From: Gnetum montanum
Taxonomy: Eukaryota; Streptophyta; Gnetopsida; Gnetales; Gnetaceae
Direction: 5' to 3'
NCBI GenBank assembly: GCA_015680685.1
Contig: MNCI01014218.1
Span: 18,022 to 82,021, forward strand
Length of the DNA: 64,000 nt
Shown here: positions 56,401 to 64,000 of the stretch, piece after piece
How the letters are laid out: each line of letters opens with the position of its first letter
Numbering within the stretch: position 1 is the stretch's first letter
Notes under the pieces: model-generated
What the model saw: the letters and a program-made list of their open reading frames with translations, nothing else
The model's database searches: none
What the model was told of the DNA's origin: nothing
Program-made: the position numbers and the translations under genes

Positions 56401-58169
56401 TAGAACTTGTTATGGTTCTAGGAGCTAGTTCTTCTTATTTAGCATGTTGGATTGAAATATGAGGAAGTCTCTCTTGAATTGGAATAACTCAGCCTTTTTT
56501 TCATGAACACCATAACTTTCTCGAACCACATATGTCAAATCCTAAACTAGTATCTTAAACTTTCTTCTACTTGTGTAAGTGGAGCACCTAGTTATCCTCT
56601 ATTTTCTCTTCATGTTGTGGGGCAAACTCTAAAGTAAAAAAGGAAGAGGTGGCATGAGATTCATCATGAGACTAGGTAGGCATGGGATTTGAAAGTGATT
56701 GGGTGAATGTAAGGGTGAGGACTAGGTCAACTATGGCTTGTTGTCCCATTGTGAGGGCAAAGAACTAGAGGTAAATGGAGATCCATTTTTTCATGCAACT
56801 TGAGAAAAGAGAGAACTTGTCCTTTTGCTAACCTTATGGGAGTAGTCATCATAGTTGTTAAGAAAACCTACACTTGTGGCTATTTCTTGTGTTCCTAAGT
56901 TTTTAAGAATAAATATTGCAATGAGATTTGAAATTTTAGTATTGTGTTATTAGTTTGGAGAGGGCAGGCTAGACTCATTATTTTGTGGTTTCTAATTTAA
57001 GCCTTAGACAAGCTTATTAGTTTGAAGGTTGAAGAGAGTAATTGGTTCATTCTTATTCTATTCTTCCTTATGTAAGCATCAATAGTATATTTTCACAGAA
57101 TGAAATGGCTTTTTGTGGAAAGAAAACATGAGCAGGTTCTATTTTGATTGATTTTAGGTCATAACATTTTTTCTTTCTATAGTTGGTAACATTTTGTCCT
57201 TGCTTTCCAAAATGGAAGTAGTATTTTAGTTCAAGAACAAAAAAACCTTTGCATTATTCATATTTATTATAGAATAAGCATTTGGAAGGAAGGTTCTCAT
57301 ATACAATATGCAAAGTAAGGGCGTCTAATTTTCTCTTAAATTTCATTTGGATTAATTCATATGTTTTGAGGAGTGGCATCTGAATGCAAAAGCTTGTCAA
57401 GACCATTCTTCATAAGGAAGTGATAACCTTGTCTAGAAAAATTAACTTGCTAAATGTCATAATGATTTGTTCTAGGAAAAACATTTCCTATATCTTCATT
57501 AGGAAATTTTGCATTTTGAACCAAATCAAGATTACTTGGAAGAGCATTAGATTTAATTATGATCCTAGCTAATATCTCATGAACATAAGTATGCTAGCTT
57601 CAAAGAATTAAGTATCATTGAACCAAACATAGTCCTTGTCCTAAGTTAAAATAAAACTCAACCTCAGAAAATTCTCATGGAGGGTAGTGAATTGTGGTGG
57701 AATACATTTTCAATTTTGCAAAACCCATTCTTATATTTGGTCTAATTAGGAATATGAATAGGTAGAAATGAAATTCCTAAGAAGGTTGTTTTAGAAGCAT
57801 TATTTTGGACATGTGCAAATGTGGTCACTAACCTTGATTTCAATGATATTACTCTTTACATCAACAATAAAGTCCTTCATGGGATTCATTTGGGACCTTA
57901 AATAGGTAACCTCCAAAAGGAAAAAGAGCCCACTAGTTAGAACACCATCAAAGAAGGAACTTTGAAACAATGAAGCAAATTAGCCAAGGAATAAACCATC
58001 TTCTCCATAATTGAATTGATAAGGTTTTATGGTGTTAGTATCTTTGATTTAGATTTAGTTATATCTTATGTTATATTCCCATTCTAAAATTGTTTCATTC
58101 CATAAACCAAGAGTTATAATTATTTGTAAAAGATCCTTATTAATCAAATGCTTGGATCTACTCATGTTT
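53426..58169. other. AT-rich DNA, mostly unassigned
   Basis: No complete gene or LTR. A single N at 54158 is flanked by a 46-bp direct repeat, and there is another N at 55037. On the minus strand near 57240-57180 a frame reads FHFGKQGQNVTNYRKKK, a possible decayed zinc knuckle, but nothing around it confirms this. Confidence 0.35.
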
Positions 58170-59290
58170 ATGACTCTAGTTGTTAAGCTTCTTTAGAAAA
58201 TTTTAAGATGAAAATTGATCAAATTATCTATTGGTTTCTTTTGTCTATTAAGTAATATAAATAAGATTTTTCTAGAGTTACTTAGCATATTTGTACTACT
58301 AGGAAGAAAGATAGAGGACTTGGCTTTATTAATTGTTAGAACCAGGGTGTTTCTCTCTGATCAAAATGGATTGTAAATTTCATTAATGAAGATGATGTTT
58401 GAATGCTTCATTTAAGAAAGAAACTTATGCAAGGAAAACATAAAAATGATAATAGTTGAATTCTAATAATGTTTTTCACTACCTTATTTTTTCTAAAGTT
58501 ATTTCTTTTCTTAACTTCCCATTTCTTAAACAAATTTGGAAGACTTAATGCAAGCTTAGTAAGTATTGGAATTTCAATCATATTACAATTTTAGAAAACA
58601 TGATCAAGCACATTAGCACATGGTTGCTTCCTTTTATTAAAAGATCTTGGGCTATTAATTCATCTAGATTGTGTATTACCTAAAGCAAATTTAGTATCAC
58701 TACAATTTCTTATCTATGTATGCATAATAGATGAATTACATTAAAGGAGAGTTCTGACCTCTCTAGTTTGAATAAAAAATGAGGAAAAAATATTTTGAAA
58801 AATTAATTCCTGATCTTGAGAATTTATTTATGGTCAATAATGATTTGGATTAGGCTTTTTAAAATTTTTTTTAGAAGGATAGAAAATATGCTTTCCCTTT
58901 TAACTTCAAAGCTACATATGAGACTATTAATAAAAATGATTTAATTTATAAGTTTAATAAAGCCTAGAAAATGCAATTATCACCATAATTTTGAATGATG
59001 TAAATGGAAGATATTTTTTATAGCATCTTACTTATCAAATTGTTTTATTTGCATTCTTCTTAAACATATAAGAACTATTTCATCTCAATGTCTTCTTTGT
59101 GGAAGTAAAGACTCAATGTTTTTTTAATATCTATCCTATTGCACAACATGCTTAGAAATGGACATCCCTAATTTATAACAACTTTCAACCAAGTATTAAT
59201 GATATCATTCTTGGTGATAAACTTGCTTTGTTTAATTTCTTTCTTTGCATTTGAAAGTGTCTTCAACTACTTATTCTCTATTTTATTTGT
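58170..59290 (+). pseudogene. 3' part of an L1-type LINE
   Basis: Broken plus-strand frames give the post-RT region typical of plant L1 elements: a stretch with KKDRGLGFIN then NQGVSL and SKWIVNFINEDD (58290-58400), and later TISSQCLLCGSKDSM (near 59090), which fits the zinc-binding domain after LINE reverse transcriptase. No RT catalytic block, poly(A) tail or target duplication was found. Confidence 0.6.
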
Positions 59291-60023
59291 AAGCTTAAGT
59301 GTATAGTTATTATCTAGTAATAAGAGAATAACATGACCTTTCTTCAAGAGTTAAATATCAAATTCTCAATTATGTTATCTTTTANAAGGATGGAAGCCAA
59401 AAGTTCAACATTTTCTTCTAATTATTCATTCAAAGTGTTCTTTTAAGAGAGACCAATTTTTTTTATTAGCATTACCTTCAAATTGTAAAAATGCTTTGTT
59501 CAATCTTATCTCTCCTCATGTTTTATCATATTCATAATTTAATTATTGTTTGTATCTACATACTATACTTCTATAATACATGTGACTTTGTAGCACTTTC
59601 TCTATCTTGCAATAAAGTAACACAACTTAACATGGACAAGTCATTACTTTTCTCAGAATTTAAGTTTGTAACTGCTTCGACTTACAATAGAATCTATGAA
59701 GGGGAACAAGGGGGTTGACATTTATTTTAGGTGCTTTTGAATATTGGTTAATTGTATAAAGTACAGTTCCATTTTCTTACTTTTAAATAGAATATCTTTA
59801 CTCATGATTATAAGAGCATGCCCTTGATAAAAACAATTTTGTCTTTGCGTCTTCCTAGCTCAATAACTTAGTATCATGTTTTGAAGTTTGATTTTATAAT
59901 GGATTAATGAAAGCAACCATGTGTATCAATTAAAATGAAGGGTAATGTAATTAACTAACCAAGCATTTACCTTAATTTGATAGGTATCTCAAACTTAGTT
60001 TTAGTTTCTTGAACATGTGGTTG
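59291..60023. other. AT-rich DNA; short match to the kinase fragment region
   Basis: No gene is seen. About 49 bp at 59854-59902 (ataacttagtatcatgtttt...) resemble 53372-53420 at the end of the kinase fragment. An N is at 59385. Confidence 0.35.
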
Positions 60024-60028
60024 GTCTT

Positions 60029-60858
60029 TGATGAGCAGTGAGGTACCCCTACATCCAACCATATGAATCACTAAGGCATTTATGTGTGATTTAGTTGAAT
60101 TCCATGGACCTATAATTCTCCAGTGCACTAGTTCCTCTAGGGAAGTGAAATGGGCATTGAGAACGTTTGTTATCTTCCCAACTACACTTATGAAGCTCAA
60201 GGTTATGGTTTAAGTGTAATTGAGGTACCTGATTTTTCTCATTTTATGTTTTATAACTTCAAGTACTTACAACAAGAATGAAAGGTAGAGTAATTTAAGA
60301 TCTAATTCATTTACTACCTACCTAGCCTAACACAAGTACTCGTCCCACTTTCTTGGACACATCCTAAACACATATAGTGCGACTAGGCTACCAAATGTTA
60401 AGCGTTGCTAGGTTATCAAGCACTATATGTATGCTCAAAGTGGTCATGCTTGTGTTCATTAAAAATTGAAAATTAATTGCTTAAGTTTAAATGCATTAAA
60501 TTAAAGTGCATTAAAGAAAATATTAATCTATTCTTAGTGCTACAAAGATTGTTAAAAAGGTTCATTTTTATTCTCGTCACAGTGCTGCACTACGGTACAT
60601 TAGTGTTCAAACAAAGATTCGTACACACTCAAAGTCCTGCTGTGGGAACTCAGAAAATATTCTAACTCTAGAGAAAACAAACTGTAAGAGCTTTGCTAAC
60701 TATGACAAAAATTGATATCAAAATCATGAGCTCAAGCACTATATTTATAGGTCGGCATATACCTTGTAATATCATATACTCGACATCATGTTCTGGGCTC
60801 CAAGATTAGGTATTCGATGTCATGGCTCCAATATCGGAGCATGTCATAACATGACTCA
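60029..60858 (-). repeat. 3' LTR of element 4
   Basis: 830 bp. Its lower end TGATGAGCAGTGAGGTACCC and the upper end next to the polypurine tract (minus strand ATGGGGGCAT) mirror element 2. Palindromes are largely decayed (aatatcggagc, atatcatatactcga). Confidence 0.8.
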
Positions 60859-62949
60859 TAATGCCCCCATGATTGAATGAAAACTCATCCTCGAGTGAAG
60901 AAGAGAAGAAAAAAGTTTCTTACAAAATATTAGGAAGGTATGGGATTATTGATTGACATACAAATTGACTCAGATGGAACAAATAGACTCTAAGTGCCCA
61001 AGTGTATGGAGTTACAATCTTTTTTAAAATTGGGTGTTCATGATAAGAGAAGTAAACATCTTAGGTAGAACTAACATCCATCCCTCTTAGTGGCTAAAGA
61101 GTAAGCGAAAAGAGCCAATGATCATGAACGATCCTCGTTATGTGGTACTGTGCATCATCCTTGGTGAAGATAGTCCCACTTCTAGTTCATGCTTCCCATT
61201 GTAATCACAATAGAATCATGTATTAGTATGCAATGTGTAACACATAGTTGTTAAATGCCTTGTATCGTCAGTGGTTACACTTGGCTAGGTTGTGATTGTG
61301 GTAGATCGATTCCTTTAGGTGTGTTAGCAGGAAGGCTGATAAATAGGGTAAAATAGATAAGTGGTCCATTATATTTGAAAAAGGTCTACACAAGAAAATA
61401 TTTAAAGAGTGTGTAAGAATTTACCACAGTAAGAAGGAAATTTCACTGAAAAATGTTGTGAAGATGTGTACAATTGGATGTCATTGATGAGGTAAACAAA
61501 AGGATTTGATTATAAGAGTGTCTAAGGGTAAAGAACTTAACTAGCCCCACCAAAAGATATGCAAGTGGATCCTTCCCAAAGTAGGCATAGGTCTTTAATG
61601 CTCTTGCATAGCTTCAAACCAAAGTCCATGGGCTTCGTGGATGATTAATGGTTAGGAAAGGTTAAGTACAAAAATCCAAAAAAAAAAAATCTAAAAATTT
61701 TGACACATCAAACAAGGACATTGAACAAAAACATGAAACTAGAAATGAGGTGAGACATGGAAAGCATAGATGGATGAGAGAGAGTGAAATGAAGTTCCTG
61801 ATTAAGGTCACATGAAGTCCCTTGTGAATTTTATGGTTAAATGACTTGATAAGATCCATCATTAGTCTAGACCAAAACCAACCTCATTCAGTGACTTTGC
61901 ATTACCATTCTAAGACTAATCCATCTCCTTGAGACACAAGAGTGCATCCATAAAACAACCACCATTCCTTATTAAAGAAGAAAAGAGAAGTAGGAAGTGA
62001 GGAAGGGCCTTAGTTAGAGGGGATCTTTAGGCATGGGTAACATGTCTTTCTAGTCCCATAACTAGTGCTTGTAGCTCGTTTATTTTGTCTAAGAGGTGTG
62101 CTTTTAATTTTCATCATTTTTTTTGAAATGGGAACCACACCATGAAAAGACATATGCATTTATTGTGTCTAAGCGATGTGCTTTGAATTCCCATCAACAT
62201 TTTTTGATGAGAACCACACCATGCAAGGAAGTATTCAACTTTCTTTTATTGGTCGACATAGAATGGTAAGAAATTCATGAAGACACACATGCACCTAGGT
62301 AAATAGAAAGGCACAAAGAATACCAAATCCCCTTGAAGTGACGCACTAGTTAATCCTTTGAATCCTTTCCAATTCCAAAAACTACCAAAGTCACAAATTT
62401 GTTAACATTTATTAATGAAAAATGGATTGCACATTTCTAGAACAAGGAAAACCATAGAGTTTATGGATGGGTGGATGTTGTGGAATTAGTGCCTATTGCA
62501 TGAAAAAGAAACCATGTCCTAATCATTTGTAACAAAATTCAAAGCCATAATCTAGACATCAACAATCAAATAACAAAATAGTACATACCACCATCAAGCA
62601 ACGAATTACCATTGTGCCTAACACTTATTAACAAAAAGTTAGAAAATCACACCAGAATAAAAGAAAATATAAAAGAAAGTATAAAATATTTAAGAAATAG
62701 CAAATGTATTAATGATGTTGTAAAATAAAAATTAAAAAATATTAATAACATGAAAATAAGAAGATGTAAAATAAAAAATTGTAAAACAAAAAGTTACAAA
62801 ACAAAAATGTGTAAAACAAAAATGATGAAAAACTGAGGAGCCGCTTATATGGTTAACATGGGTGGCCATCTCCCTGATGAATAAGTTAAAAGGATGAGAT
62901 CTGAAATATAGAGCATGGTTGTCCATTCAGCATTTGTTGTATTATCTAG
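60859..62949 (-). other. Element 4 3' non-coding region
   Basis: Matches 8959-10334 and 25735-26500 of element 2 in order, with an A-rich expansion at 62700-62830. No coding frame. Confidence 0.65.
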
Positions 62950-63556
62950 CTTATGCTCATGGAAAGGTTTGATTTGTTAGATGTTGACCAATTATTTCTT
63001 GTCTCGGCTCTCAAGTTTGTAGATCATCATGGCCCTAGAAGGAAAGGTTTTGTAAATAATGTAAGATCATTCCCAAAAAATTTGGAACTTAGTTCATTGA
63101 GGTACATGTGTGGGGTTCCAGTAGAGAACCTTATCTCCTAGTTGAAATTTGACTTTTCTGATTTTAAGGTCATGGCGTTTTTTATCATAGGCCTTGTGCA
63201 ACTCGTTAAATGATTGGGCCAACAATCGATTTTTCTAGTAGGTTGAGATTCATTAGTTTTTCTTTTTAAGCTAAACTCAAGTCAAGGTCAAGGTCATAGG
63301 CTATTAAAAATGTACAAAGCTCAGATTGAATAGGAAGTGTTGGTAACTTTTCGAACATAAGCTCATAGGAAGAATAGCCTATAGGAAGTTTCCATGTTGA
63401 GTGGTAATGCCAAAGGCCATCATTGAGTTTTGTGCTCCAGTCTTTCCTATATTTGGTAATAATTCTTATTAGAATCCTTGTGATTTTCCTATTGGTAACT
63501 TTAGCTTGACCATTGGCTTGGGGGTGGTAGGATGTTGTGAGTTTATGTTCAACCCC
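62950..63556 (-). pseudogene. Integrase C-terminal half of element 4
   Basis: VEHKLTTSYHPQANGQAKVTN marks the end of the DDE core, with Lys where the catalytic Glu is expected. YHSTWKLPIGYSSYELMF follows, and then, after a break, a GDKVLYWNP-type C-terminal segment with several stops. The missing first half lies beyond the inserted LTR, outside the window. Confidence 0.75.
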
Positions 63557-64000
63557 TGATGAGTGGCGAGGTACCCCTACACTCATCCATATGAAACGAG
63601 CGTCGCACGCATGATCTGGTCGAACTCCGCAAACTAAATCCCTTAACAGCACAAGAAACACTTAGGGTTAATCGTTCGTTGTCTTCCCAGGCTTGCTTGT
63701 AGGTGTCACGGTGTATGGTTAAGCAAGTCTGAGGTATGTGATTTTTTTGGTATTTTCACGGTTTATCTCCTAAGCTATGAGAGGAAAAGGTTGAGAAACT
63801 AAGCTAACTCTAACTAATGTCCTAAGTCTAAATTAACTAGCGTCAGCATCCGTTCCCACTTATCGGACACACCCTGAACTATGCAACTATGGTTTACCAA
63901 ACGCTAATCGTTACTGGGATCACCACACGTAACGCAAGTTGCTCGAAGTGGTCGTACTGAGGCACCTATTTAGCTTAAGTGTGATAAGTAGCCGATTTCT
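63557..64000 (-). repeat. LTR inserted in integrase of element 4 (continues past the window)
   Basis: Begins TGATGAGTGGCGAGGTACCC and matches 8061-8560 closely. The five bases before it, ACCCC (63552-63556), are the likely target site. No primer site follows its 3' end, so it is an insertion into the gene, either a solo LTR or the 3' LTR of a further element. Confidence 0.8.

Larger units (their letters stand above)
60029..63556 (-). mobile_element. Element 4: 3' part of a GCGATATCGC-family element
   Basis: On the minus strand: integrase core end, integrase C-terminal region, a non-coding 3' region and the 3' LTR. It supplies the uninterrupted version of the region that element 1 split in element 2. 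It is cut at 63557 by the insertion of another LTR in its integrase. Confidence 0.75.

Noticed and set aside
63557-64000. Taking this LTR as the 5' LTR of element 4
   Set aside because: It is followed in element direction by mid-integrase sequence and not by a primer site, so it is an insertion in the integrase gene.

Overview
The window is plant nuclear DNA made almost entirely of nested retrotransposons. Plant origin is indicated by a Tat-lineage Ty3/gypsy element with a second, archaeal-type RNase H, by LTRs with TG...CA ends and 5-bp target duplications, by an Asp-tRNA-type primer site, by L1-type LINE remnants and by a fragment of an LRR receptor-like kinase. No intact host gene is visible. 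The transposon density and the heavy decay, in which many stops sit where a related copy has Gln, fit a large methylated genome. The species cannot be named from the sequence.

Layout. 1-8055: AT-rich, decayed DNA with a minus-strand LINE remnant, a block related to the interior of element 3, and small tandem repeats. 8061-30321: element 2 (minus strand, target duplication ATAGT), which has LTRs rich in the palindrome GCGATATCGC, keeps gag and protease, lacks reverse transcriptase (RT), RNase H and most of integrase, and contains an 816-base gap. Nested in it is element 1 (10340-25714, minus strand, duplication ATTGT), a 15.4-kb Tat-type element with gag, protease, RT, two RNases H and integrase. 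31190-52965: element B, an old plus-strand relative of element 1, with gag, protease and the start of RT. Inserted in B is element 3 (40973-50490, plus strand, duplication TACAC), which has gag and an accessory ORF but no recognisable pol; its gag is split by a solo LTR (duplication GTGGG). 52960-60023: a receptor-kinase fragment, unassigned AT-rich DNA and a LINE 3' end. 60029-64000: element 4 (minus strand), whose integrase is interrupted by another LTR that runs off the window.

The main result is an antisense gene in element 1. Between protease and RT, on the strand opposite to the element, lies an eight-exon gene (17066-21504) with its own TATA box. The joined frame is about 1,060 codons, with four in-frame stops, one probable lost splice donor and no frameshift seen. 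It reads as an N-terminal HAD/FCP1-like domain without its catalytic aspartates, a domain like the 'putative plant transposon protein' family, an acidic exon and a coiled-coil region. The much more decayed element B has the same gene, antisense, between its own protease and RT, and most exons can be matched. Element 3 carries a different accessory ORF in sense orientation, with a similar middle domain and a coiled-coil tail.

In each family the accessory gene lies beside copies of the palindrome found in its own LTRs: GCGTATACGC for element 1 and GCGATATCGC for element 3. This suggests, but does not prove, shared control of LTR and accessory gene.
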